The position numbers and the translations under genes were made by a program. Positions 8,324 to 15,927 of a DNA stretch of 64,000 nt are shown in pieces. How positions within the stretch are numbered: the stretch's first letter is position 1; every line of letters starts with the position of its first letter. The notes under the pieces are model-generated. The model did no database searches, was not told the DNA's origin, and saw nothing but the letters and a program-made list of their open reading frames with translations. The stretch is taken from assembly GCA_963824545.1 (NCBI GenBank), contig CAWGPP010000017.1, positions 1 through 64,000 of the forward strand, given 5' to 3'. The DNA is from Bog-532 sp963824545. Lineage in GTDB: Bacteria > Actinomycetota > Actinomycetes > Streptosporangiales > Streptosporangiaceae.

Positions 8324-9696
8324 CTTGTGCAGGTTATGCGGGTTATTGGCTGCAGCGGCCGGCCCGGGCCGGTTCCGGTTCCGGCGGCGGGGCGGGGCGG
8401 GGGACGGGCGGGAAGGTGTAATTCCAGTCGCCGTGGAAGCTGTGGCGGGTTAAGGCGCGGTCTTCGATGTCTTTCAGCTGCTCGTCGCTGATCTGGGTGC
8501 CCGTGGGGTAGCGGTTCTGGTCCAGGACGGCGGTGACGGCCAGCCCGGTGGCGGTGGTGACCGCGCTGATGGTGTTGATGATGACGTCGTAGCTGGTCAG
8601 CGGGCGACCCCGCCAGCCGAGGGTGATCTGGGAGAACAGCCGGTGCTCGATCTGGTTCCACTTGGAGGTGCCTGGCGGGAAGTGGCAGCAGGTGATCTCC
8701 AGCCCGGTCTCCTGCGCGAGCCCCGCCATCCCGGCCTTCCAGGCCCGGTTACGCCACCCGTTGGCCCCGCCGGCGTCACAGGTGACCAGCAGCCGCCCCG
8801 CACCCGGGTAGGCGTCCCTGCCGATCATGTTCCACCAGCGGCGGACCGACGCCACCGCGAGCGCGGCGGTGTTATGGCCGGTGCCCACGTTCACGAACCC
8901 GGCGTTCGCGCCCACGTCGTAGATCCCGTACGGGATCGCGTGCCCGCCGTCCCTGTCCGGGAAGTCATGGCTGCGGACCTGCACCGGATCCCGTTCCGGC
9001 CGCCATTCCCGCCCGGCCTGCGCGTACTCGCCGACCTGTTCCTTCTTCTTGGCGTCCACGCTGATCACCGGCTGCCCGGCAGCCAGGTGCTGTCTGGCCT
9101 GCGCGGCGATGTACCGGAACTGCGCATCCCGGTCCGGGTGCCGCGTCCCCTCCGTCACCCGGGCCGCAGCCTGCGTGGAAAACCCCTGCCCGTGCAGCAG
9201 CCGCCAGCACGTCTGCGGGCTGCACCGGTGCCCCTGCGCGGTCAGCGCTCCCGCCAGGTGCTGCACGCTCTTCGTCGTCCAGGTCAGCGGCGACCCCGGA
9301 TCGCCCCGGGTGGAGTCCTCCACCAGCGCCAGCAGCGCCGGCACTAGCCCCGGGTCAGTCTCGGCCAGCTTCTTGCGGCCCCCGCCCGGCCGCCGCACCC
9401 GCCCCTCCGGCGCCACCTGCCCGGACCCCAGCTCCGCCGCCCCGTCCGCGACCGTCTGCCAGGACGCCCCGGTCAGCTTCGCCACCGCCGTGACCCCGCC
9501 CTCGCCCGCCGCCCGCGCCACCGCCCCCAGCGCCAGCCGCCGGGCCTTCTCATCGAGCACCGGCAGCAGCAGCTCCAGTTGCGGCCCCATCAGCCCCACA
9601 AGCTCCGTATCCGCGCCCATACCAGAATCCTGTCACGAGACACACCGGAAACTCAGGTTACTTTGGAACGATTAATAGCAGCAGAAACTGCACAAG
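8324..9696 (-). mobile_element. ISAzo13-family insertion sequence
   Basis: The imperfect inverted ends begin CTTGTGCAGGTTATGCGG (8324 onward) and, on the complement from 9696, CTTGTGCAGTTTCTGC. They flank a single transposase gene. No clear target duplication was found next to these ends, so the outermost bases are uncertain by a few positions. It lies between the alpha/beta hydrolase and the FAD monooxygenase without breaking either. Confidence 0.72.
8343..9620 (-). CDS. ISAzo13-family transposase
   Basis: A 425-residue DDE transposase. The catalytic residues are visible as D189 (VISVDAKKKE), D272 (LVTCDAGGANGW) and E315 (SKWNQIEHRLFS). All three motifs are characteristic of the ISAzo13 family, and the protein is full length. 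A helix-turn-helix-like N terminus (AKLTGASWQTVADGAAEL) precedes GRKK. No defect is visible, so it may be active. Confidence 0.9.
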   Translation of the reverse strand: MGADTELVGLMGPQLELLLPVLDEKARRLALGAVARAAGEGGVTAVAKLTGASWQTVADGAAELGSGQVAPEGRVRRPGGGRKKLAETDPGLVPALLALVEDSTRGDPGSPLTWTTKSVQHLAGALTAQGHRCSPQTCWRLLHGQGFSTQAAARVTEGTRHPDRDAQFRYIAAQARQHLAAGQPVISVDAKKKEQVGEYAQAGREWRPERDPVQVRSHDFPDRDGGHAIPYGIYDVGANAGFVNVGTGHNTAALAVASVRRWWNMIGRDAYPGAGRLLVTCDAGGANGWRNRAWKAGMAGLAQETGLEITCCHFPPGTSKWNQIEHRLFSQITLGWRGRPLTSYDVIINTISAVTTATGLAVTAVLDQNRYPTGTQISDEQLKDIEDRALTRHSFHGDWNYTFPPVPRPAPPPEPEPARAGRCSQ

Positions 9697-9747
9697 TTCG
9701 GGGCTGTGGCCGTCTTTGCTGCGTGCCGTCAGCTCGCCGCGGACTCG

Positions 9748-11268
9748 TCATGCCGCTCCGGCGATGCCCGGCAGCCACCGGACGAGCGCGGCCATGGCGC
9801 CCGCGGCAGGGGTGGCCGGATCGGTTGCCCCGTCAGCGGCCCACGCCAGGTGACCGTCCGGGCGGATCAGGGCGGACCGCACCGTGTCCCACGGCGGCTG
9901 TGCCGCGGTGAAGCCGGCGTCCGTCACGGTCAGCGTGCTCACCGTCCTCGCGCCGGTCTTGTCCGCCAGGACGCCGGGAGCCACCCCGGTCAGGCAGAAC
10001 AGGCCCCGCCGCAGCAGCCCGAAGACGCTGGACCCGTCCTCCAGCCTCAGGTTCGGGACCCGCCGTCCCACCAGCGGATGATCGCCGGGCTTCGGCTGAT
10101 ACGCGACGTCGACGCCGGCAGCGGCGACCGCGAGCCGCGTGTTCAGTTCCCGGCTTGTGGCCAGGGCGTCGGACAGCATGGCTCTCAGCGCGTGACCCTC
10201 GCGGCCGGTGGCGGCGACGATGCCGGTCTGGGCGAGAGTGTCGTCGATGACCGCGCGGCCAGCGGGTGCCCGTTCCTCGTCGTAGCTGTCGAGCATCCGC
10301 GGCGGTGCGGCGCCCCGGGCCACGGCGGCCAGTTTCCACCCCAGGTTCATCGCGTCCTGCAAGCCCAGGTTGAGTCCCTGCCCGCCCATCGGGAAGTGGA
10401 CGTGCGCGGCGTCCCCGGCCAGCACCACCCGGCCCTGCCGGTAGCGGTCGGCCTGGAAGGTCGAGCTGCCCACCCGGGTCAGCCAGCTCGGGTCGCGCAT
10501 CCCGTAGTCCCGGCCGGTAAGCCGGCGGATGGTGGCCCGGTACTCCTCGAAGCTCAGCACGGCGTCGCGGGGCGTCGTCATGCTGGCATGCTCGATGCCG
10601 ATGAACCGGTGCCGGGTGCTGTCGATGCGCACCCCGAGAAACGACCCGGCCTCGGTCTCCATGGTCATCGCCGGCGGCACGTCGGCGTCCGACACCCGGA
10701 CATCGCCGATCACGCAGGTGATCGTGTCGTCGGTGCCGGTGTACCCGATGCCGCTGGCCGCACGCACCACGCTGTGCCGGCCGTCGCAGCCGGCCAGGTA
10801 CCGGCCGGTGAACGCACGCTCGCCGTCCGGGCCGGTCGCGGTCACCCGGACACCCTCGTCCGAGATGGCGATGCCGGTGACGTCCACGCCGCGCAGCACC
10901 CGCGCGCCCGTCCCGATCGCGTGCCGCTCAAGCAGCTCTTCCGTGCGGACCTGGGGGGTGAAGAGCACGAACGGGAAATCAGAGTCCAGCCCGGTGAGGT
11001 CCAGCCGGCTCGACAGCATGGCGTAATGCGTGGTGGGTATCCGGACGCCCTCGTCGAGCCAGGCAGCCGCCAGGCCACGCGAGGCAAAGACCTCCAGGGT
11101 CCTCGCGTGCAGGGTGAACGCGCGGGAGTGGGCCGACCGGCGGCGCCGCCTTTCCAGCACGGTGACCGTCGCGCCGCCGAGCCGGAGTTCAGCCGCTAGC
11201 CACAAGCCGACCGGGCCGGCCCCGACGACGATGACATCCGCATCCAGATCGCTGTCCCCACCGGGCAT
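9748..11268 (-). CDS. FAD-dependent aromatic-type monooxygenase
   Basis: A 506-residue class A flavin monooxygenase (PF01494 type). The N-terminal Rossmann motif is VVGAGPVGLWLA with the acidic E in VLERR. The DG motif region is GCDGRHSVVRA. The ribityl-binding GD motif is LAGDAAHVHFPMGGQGLN at mid-protein. A thioredoxin-like C-terminal domain follows, as in rifampicin and polyketide hydroxylases. It would use NAD(P)H and O2 to hydroxylate an aromatic or xenobiotic substrate. No biosynthetic cluster surrounds it, so detoxification is as likely as biosynthesis. Confidence 0.87.
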   Translation of the reverse strand: MPGGDSDLDADVIVVGAGPVGLWLAAELRLGGATVTVLERRRRRSAHSRAFTLHARTLEVFASRGLAAAWLDEGVRIPTTHYAMLSSRLDLTGLDSDFPFVLFTPQVRTEELLERHAIGTGARVLRGVDVTGIAISDEGVRVTATGPDGERAFTGRYLAGCDGRHSVVRAASGIGYTGTDDTITCVIGDVRVSDADVPPAMTMETEAGSFLGVRIDSTRHRFIGIEHASMTTPRDAVLSFEEYRATIRRLTGRDYGMRDPSWLTRVGSSTFQADRYRQGRVVLAGDAAHVHFPMGGQGLNLGLQDAMNLGWKLAAVARGAAPPRMLDSYDEERAPAGRAVIDDTLAQTGIVAATGREGHALRAMLSDALATSRELNTRLAVAAAGVDVAYQPKPGDHPLVGRRVPNLRLEDGSSVFGLLRRGLFCLTGVAPGVLADKTGARTVSTLTVTDAGFTAAQPPWDTVRSALIRPDGHLAWAADGATDPATPAAGAMAALVRWLPGIAGAA

Positions 11269-11881
11269 GCGTGCTACCTGGCGCCGTTTCCCGGCGCACG
11301 GCTGCCCGTGGCGGCCAGGGCTCCGTGGGGCGGGCAGAGCATCATCGCCGCCACCACGGTGGTCGCGGCAAGGTCAGGACCGGCGCTTCCGGGAACGCGG
11401 AGATTTAATTCGGAATGCACGCTGACCATTGTGGCGGTAAATACCCGGAAGTGCACAAATATCGTGACTCGTGGCGTGGCCGGTCTTCCCGGCCGCCGCA
11501 AAGCGCCTACGGGCAGACTTTTCGTCACATACTGCCCAAAACTCTGCCCGTAACCAGGGGGTGAGCGCGGCGACCGCGTCAGCGCCGGGGTGCCGGGTCG
11601 GCGCGGTGACCGGGGCTGCTCCCGAGGTAACGGGGGGTGAGTTTGGAGGTGACCGGGGGCCAGCGCGGAGGTGACGGGGGGCCAGCGCGGAGGTGACGGG
11701 GGCCGGGTGCGGGGTGACCAGAGGTCGGGGCGCGGTGACCAGAGGTCGGGGCGGGGGGTGACCAGAGGTCGGGCCGGGGTGACAGGAACCAGCGCCGAGC
11801 TCACCGGGGTGAGCACCTGAGCCGCGCTGCGTGATGGAAACCTGGCCATGGGATGTAAGGGCTCATGCGCACCGAAGGCGG
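11269..11881. other. Gene-free stretch with an AT-rich pocket and G-rich repeats
   Basis: No convincing gene is seen in about 610 bp. An AT-richer pocket at about 11400-11465 could hold promoter elements. A proline-rich minus-strand frame (11274-11849) has shadow-like composition and was not called. The right half is the G-rich repeat listed separately. Confidence 0.5.
11646..11782. repeat. G-rich tandem repeats (two related units)
   Basis: Three near-copies of GAGGTGACGGGGGCCAGCGC are followed by three near-copies of GTGACCAGAGGTCGGGGCG. The plus strand is strongly G-rich with many runs of four or more G, so it could fold into G-quadruplexes. It lies between two minus-strand genes. Confidence 0.6.
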
Positions 11882-12364
11882 TCAGGCGCCGAACCAGCCG
11901 GAGACATCAAGCCGGAAACTGCCTGAGGGAGCCATTCTGCGCAGGTCCGTTTCCAGGTCCCGCAGGCGATCGGCGCCCAGGGCGGCAGCCCAGCGCGCCC
12001 GGAGGTCATCGAAGATCATGGCGGACAGCCGGAGAGCCTCGATTCCGCGTGGGGTGAGGCGGACAAGCTTCCGCCTGCCGTCGGCGGCGTCGGGGACGCG
12101 TTCGGCGTAGCCCAGCTCCTCCAGGTGGTCGACGGTTTTCCCGGCGGCCTGCTTGGAAACGCCCAGCCGGCGGCCCACCTCGCTGGCGGTGGCACCATCC
12201 AGGCCGATCGCCTGCATGGTGAAGCCGTACGCGGGGCGCATGTTCGGGTGGCCGTACCGAGCCAGTTCGCTGTGCAGCTGGTCGATCAGCGCCCGGAACC
12301 CGGCCAGCAGCAGGAGGGGCAGCTCGAACCCGGGGGCGTCCGCCGCCCCTGGCGGCTCAGGCAT
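11882..12364 (-). CDS. MarR-family transcriptional regulator
   Basis: A 160-residue winged-helix regulator. The recognition region ATASEVGRRLGVSKQAAGKTVDHLEELGYAERVPDAADGRRKLVRLTPRG shows the helix-turn-helix and the wing with the D-x-R-R-K-x-V-x-L-T signature. ATG 12364 is preferred over a TTG at 12379, though neither has a good ribosome site. It diverges from the AhpD-like gene across an inverted repeat, so it probably controls that gene and itself, perhaps in response to oxidants or phenolics. Confidence 0.82.
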   Translation of the reverse strand: MPEPPGAADAPGFELPLLLLAGFRALIDQLHSELARYGHPNMRPAYGFTMQAIGLDGATASEVGRRLGVSKQAAGKTVDHLEELGYAERVPDAADGRRKLVRLTPRGIEALRLSAMIFDDLRARWAAALGADRLRDLETDLRRMAPSGSFRLDVSGWFGA

Positions 12365-12373
12365 TGCCAAACT

Positions 12374-12411
12374 CGACAACCGGACTTACTATTTGGTCAA
12401 CCATGTTGTCG
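12374..12411. promoter_or_regulatory. Probable MarR operator
   Basis: CGACAAC (12374-12380) and GTTGTCG (12405-12411) form a perfect inverted pair. It flanks an AT-rich stretch (ACTTACTATTTGGTCAACCATG) in the divergent MarR/AhpD-like promoter region. Confidence 0.5.
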
Positions 12412-12496
12412 ATTATACCGGCCGGCGTCGGTCGCTGGCCGGGGCTCCATCGAGTGAAGCGACCGAAGCAGCGAAGCTGACCAAGGAGGTCCCCTC

Positions 12497-13077
12497 ATGC
12501 CCGCTGATCTCTTTCCAGAACACGCCCTCGAGTCTCTCTTCCCGGATCACACCTTCGAGTCCGCCCCGGGCGCTTCTGCGCGGGCCATGCGCGCTACCGC
12601 TGCTCACCTCGGCTACCTCCCGGCGGCGATGGCGCGGCTGGCGTCCTCACCTCAGCTGCTGGACGGCTTCCTCAAGGCCAGCGCGCTGTTCGAGGCCACA
12701 AGCCTGGACCCGGTCGCCCGTGAGGTGGTCATCCTGACCATCGCGGTCAGGAACCGATGCCACGTCTGCGTGGCCATGCATACGGCGAGACTGGCCGCGC
12801 TCGGGCCGGCCCCGATCTGACCGAAGCCCTGCGCGGCGGGAAGGCCCTGGCCGATGAGCGGCTGGCCGCGGTGCAGGCGTTCACGCTCGACGTGATCGCT
12901 ACCGCCGGAGCCGTGGGCGACGCCCAGCTGCGGGCGTTCCTGGACCGCGGGTACACCGCACAGAATGCCCTGGAGATCGTCCTCGGTGTCGGTACCTACA
13001 CGATGTCGACGCTGGCCAACCGGATGACCCGGGCTCCGCTCGATGATCAGCTGAGCCAGTTCGCCTGGGATGGCTGA
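12497..13077 (+). pseudogene. AhpD-like carboxymuconolactone decarboxylase-family protein, frameshifted
   Basis: The N-terminal frame ends at 12820 shortly after a redox motif C-H-V-C-x-x-x-H (NRCHVCVAMHTARLAALG), typical of AhpD-type alkylhydroperoxidases. The rest of the family (from DLTEALRGGKALADERLAAVQAF to the C terminus) continues in the next frame to 13077. Adding one G to the GGG run near 12808-12810 restores a 193-residue protein reading RLAALGAGPDLTEAL. An AGGAGGT ribosome site precedes ATG 12497. The break is either a homopolymer sequencing error or a recent mutation. A MarR regulator diverges from it. Confidence 0.8.
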
Positions 13078-13097
13078 TAAGGACAAGGACAGGACGG

Positions 13098-14096
13098 TCA
13101 GCGTCGGGTCCGGGCGATCAGGTCATCGGCGGCCATGGTGTTGATCACCCGGTCCGGTGCGATGCCGGCCGCTTCCGCCCGCGCGCAACCGCTGCCGATC
13201 CAGTCGAGCTGCCCGGGAGCGTGCGCGTCGGTATCGATGGAGAACACGCATCCGATGTCCACGGCCAGCGTGAGCAGGGCGTCGGGCGGATCCTGGCGTT
13301 CCGGGCGGCAGTTGATCTCGACCGCGGTGCCGTTCTCCCGGCAGGCCGTGAATACGGCCTCGGCGTCGAACTGCGACGGTGGCCGGCCGCGTCCGGTGAT
13401 CAGCCGCCCGGTGCAGTGACCGAGGATGTCGACGAGCGGGTTGCGCACGGCCGCCAGCATTCGCCTGGTCATCGGGGCGGCGTCCATCCGCAGCTTCGAG
13501 TGCACGCTGGCCACCACGACGTCCAGCCGGGCCAGCAGATCGTCGCGCTGATCGAGTGATCCATCTTCGAGGATGTCCACCTCGATCCCGGTCAGGATGC
13601 GGAACGGCGCCAGCTCGGCGTTCAGCCTGTCGATGAGGTCGAGTTGCGTCAGCAGCCGTTCCGCGGACAGCCCGCGAGCCACCGTGAGCCGGGGCGAGTG
13701 GTCGGTCAGCGCGACCCAGCTGTGCCCCAGATCGCGGGCCGCCTCGGCCATCTCCCGTGGCGGGCTGCCGCCGTCGGACCAGTCCGAGTGGGTGTGGCCG
13801 TCGCCACGCAGTTCCGCCCGCAGGCTTGTCTGGGGCGCCGGAACGGCGTCCGCGAGCACGCCGGCCAGGTACGCGGGCTGCTGGCCGCCGGCCGCCTGCT
13901 CGATGACCTCGGCGGTCGTGGCGCCGATCCCGGGCAGAGCGCGCAGCGTGCCCTGGCCGATCCGCTGTGCGAGCTCGCCGGGCGGAAGCTCGTCCACGAC
14001 CTGCGCGGCCCGCCGGAAAGCCCGGACACGGTAGGTCGGCGCGCCCGCCCGCTCGAGCTGGAACGCGATCTGCCGCAACGCCTGTGCTGGCTCCAC
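13098..14096 (-). CDS. PHP-domain protein with PolX-type HhH N terminus
   Basis: A 332-residue protein. Residues 1-75 resemble the helix-hairpin-helix region of family X polymerases (RAFRRAAQVVDELP, then LPGIGATTAEVIEQAAGG). Residues about 95-330 form a PHP phosphoesterase domain with the metal motifs DGHTHSDWSDG, ALTDHSPR, GIEVDILEDG, ASVHSK, GHCTGR and SIDTDAHAPG. The polymerase palm is absent, so it is a stand-alone PHP nuclease or phosphatase, probably acting on DNA ends or nucleotides. It is convergent with the AhpD-like gene, only 20 bases away. Confidence 0.85.
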   Translation of the reverse strand: MEPAQALRQIAFQLERAGAPTYRVRAFRRAAQVVDELPPGELAQRIGQGTLRALPGIGATTAEVIEQAAGGQQPAYLAGVLADAVPAPQTSLRAELRGDGHTHSDWSDGGSPPREMAEAARDLGHSWVALTDHSPRLTVARGLSAERLLTQLDLIDRLNAELAPFRILTGIEVDILEDGSLDQRDDLLARLDVVVASVHSKLRMDAAPMTRRMLAAVRNPLVDILGHCTGRLITGRGRPPSQFDAEAVFTACRENGTAVEINCRPERQDPPDALLTLAVDIGCVFSIDTDAHAPGQLDWIGSGCARAEAAGIAPDRVINTMAADDLIARTRR

Positions 14097-14228
14097 CTGT
14101 CCTGTCTTACCTCAGCCGCCCGGGTCGGTGCGCGGGCCTGCCCCCACCTGCGCCGCACCGCGAGCTGCTCTTACTCCAGCCCGTGTTACCCCTGTGCTCC
14201 GCGCGTGAGCTGCGACAGACTATGGCTC

Positions 14229-14615
14229 ATGAGAGCAGAAGGCGCCTTCAGCCTGGACCGCTTCGACGACGAGGCACCGTACGACGACCGGGACGGGGTG
14301 AAGCTCGCGCGCGCGCATATCAGCAAGACCTTCCGCGGCAACCTGGTCGGCACGAGCGAGACCGACATCATCGCCGTCTCCACCGGGAACCCGGCGGCGT
14401 ACGTCGGCGTCGAACGTTTCGAGGGCACGCTGCACGGGCAAAAAGGCGGCTTCGTGCTGCAGCACAACGCCGGCGGCGATGCCGGTGTCCCCTGGATGAC
14501 CTGGAAAATCGTTCAGGCGACCGGGACCGGTGAACTGTCGGGAATCCGCGGCGAGGGCCAGATCACCGTCGGCCCGGACGGCGGCCACGCCTATACCCTC
14601 GATTACGAACTCTGA
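14229..14615 (+). CDS. DUF3224-domain protein
   Basis: A 128-residue protein covering the whole DUF3224 fold. Visible motifs are the ISKTFRGNLVGTSETD strand region, YVGVERFEGTLHGQKGGFVLQHN, and GTGELSGIRGEGQI with a terminal YTLDYEL. The family is a small beta-barrel of unknown function. The start at ATG 14229 matches the family start (MRAEGAFSLDRFDD); the open frame further upstream is the shadow of the PHP gene. A kinase-like gene follows 40 bp downstream on the same strand, so the two may be cotranscribed. Confidence 0.82.
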   Translation: MRAEGAFSLDRFDDEAPYDDRDGVKLARAHISKTFRGNLVGTSETDIIAVSTGNPAAYVGVERFEGTLHGQKGGFVLQHNAGGDAGVPWMTWKIVQATGTGELSGIRGEGQITVGPDGGHAYTLDYEL

Positions 14616-14655
14616 TGCCGTCCCGCTGACGCAGAGCGCGAGACGAAGGCCGCGG

Positions 14656-15531
14656 ATGACAGATAGTGCTCCGGATGCCCTGCTCGCCGCGGTCGTGGCC
14701 GAAGCCGGGCTGATCAGCACCCATGTTGTGCGTCACGCTGGCAAGTCGCTGCTGGTCGCGGGCGAGATGGACGGCGAATTGGTCATCGCCAAACTCCTGA
14801 TCACCGGCGACCCGTTCTGGGTTGCGAAGTGGCGGCACGAGATCGATATCTACCGTTCCTTCGCCCGGGAGCGGCCGCCGATCCGGATTCCCGAGCTGAA
14901 GTGGACGAACGGCGAGACCGCGCTGATCTTGGAACGTATCGCGGCGCACCCGGCCGACGAAGGCCGCTATCTGTCACGTGCCCTCGATCCGGGTGACATC
15001 TCGGCGGTCATCGCCACCGTGCAGGCGATCAGCACCTGGCAGCCGGCGTTGGCGGGTTCGCCTGCGCTGCGCGCGATGGTCAACTACGAGAAACGGATCG
15101 AGCGCTACTGTCGCCGCGGTTTCTTCACCGACGCCGACCAGGAGGCGCTGACGCGGCTGCTGGCCCGCTGCGGGAAACGGCGCGAGTTCGGCCACGGCGA
15201 CCTGCTGCCCGCCAATGTGCTGCTCGGCCCCGGCCACGGATGCACGCTGGTTGACTGGGAGTTCGGCGGCCAGTACCTGGCCGGCTACGACCTGGCCACG
15301 TTGTACGTGCTGTTCGGGGACGCGGCCCCCGAAATGCGGCACCGCATCGATGCGGCCGTGGCGTCGGCCGGGACGGGCGCGGAGTTCTCCGTGAACCTCG
15401 CCTGCATTCTGGTCAGGGAACTGCGGATCCACCAGGAGCTGGACGGCGCCGACACGGCGCGGAGCCGGCTGCCTGGCCTCGAGGCGGCGTGGGCCCAGGG
15501 GCGCCGCCGGCTGCACACCTCGGCGGGCTAG
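14656..15531 (+). CDS. Aminoglycoside phosphotransferase-fold kinase
   Basis: A 291-residue APH/choline-kinase-fold protein. The catalytic loop is FGHGDLLPANVLL (H-G-D with the Asn), and the metal Asp is in LVDWEFGG. The ATP lobe is short, with a Lys in VIAKLL. The natural substrate is not evident, and resistance cannot be inferred from the fold. The stop codon lies in the first unit of a 19-bp tandem repeat. Confidence 0.8.
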   Translation: MTDSAPDALLAAVVAEAGLISTHVVRHAGKSLLVAGEMDGELVIAKLLITGDPFWVAKWRHEIDIYRSFARERPPIRIPELKWTNGETALILERIAAHPADEGRYLSRALDPGDISAVIATVQAISTWQPALAGSPALRAMVNYEKRIERYCRRGFFTDADQEALTRLLARCGKRREFGHGDLLPANVLLGPGHGCTLVDWEFGGQYLAGYDLATLYVLFGDAAPEMRHRIDAAVASAGTGAEFSVNLACILVRELRIHQELDGADTARSRLPGLEAAWAQGRRRLHTSAG

Positions 15532-15640
15532 CGCTTCCTGGGCGGGCTAGCGCTTCCTGGCCGGGCTAGCGCCTACTCGGCGGGCTAGCGCTTCCTGGCC
15601 GGGCCAGCGCTTCCTCGGTGGCCCAGCCCCTCCTCGGTGG
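15525..15640. repeat. 19-bp tandem repeat, about six units, starting at a stop codon
   Basis: GGGCTAGCGCTTCCTGGC-type units begin at 15525, 15544, 15563, 15582 and 15601, with a degenerate one at about 15620. The TAG stop of the upstream kinase gene is the TAG of the first unit. The 19-bp period is not a multiple of three, so the array is non-coding. Confidence 0.8.
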
Positions 15641-15927
15641 GCTGGGCACCCTCATGGCGGAAACGCTGGCCGGCGACCTCCGCGCCGCGTCGCGGAAACG
15701 CCGGCCGGCAAGCCCCCACGTCGCGCCCGTGGAAGCGCGGCCGGTCTACGGTGCCCGGGGCGAAAGATCGGGCAATTTGTGCCCGGCTGAGCCGTAACGA
15801 CCGGGCCACAGTCGTGTGTCGGTTCTCGTCAGGCCGCCAGCCCGCCGGTAGCGTGTCGGGCGGCATAACACCTGGCTCGGTCTCTCGCGGGGGATTGTCA
15901 TACAGGGCACCGAACGGAGCTGCCATC
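15641..15927. other. Gene-free leader upstream of the lipoprotein gene
   Basis: This stretch is GC-rich with CGCGTCGCGGAAACGC-like dyads at about 15690. A frame is open through it, but the composition is poor and there is no ribosome site. No RNA gene was recognised. Confidence 0.4.

Noticed and set aside
11274..11849. Proline-rich open frame on the minus strand
   Set aside because: Much of it is a translation of the G-rich tandem repeats, with no ribosome site and no family resemblance.
14656..15531. Aminoglycoside resistance gene
   Set aside because: The APH fold is shared by many kinases of small metabolites, and nothing in the sequence or neighbours indicates an antibiotic substrate.
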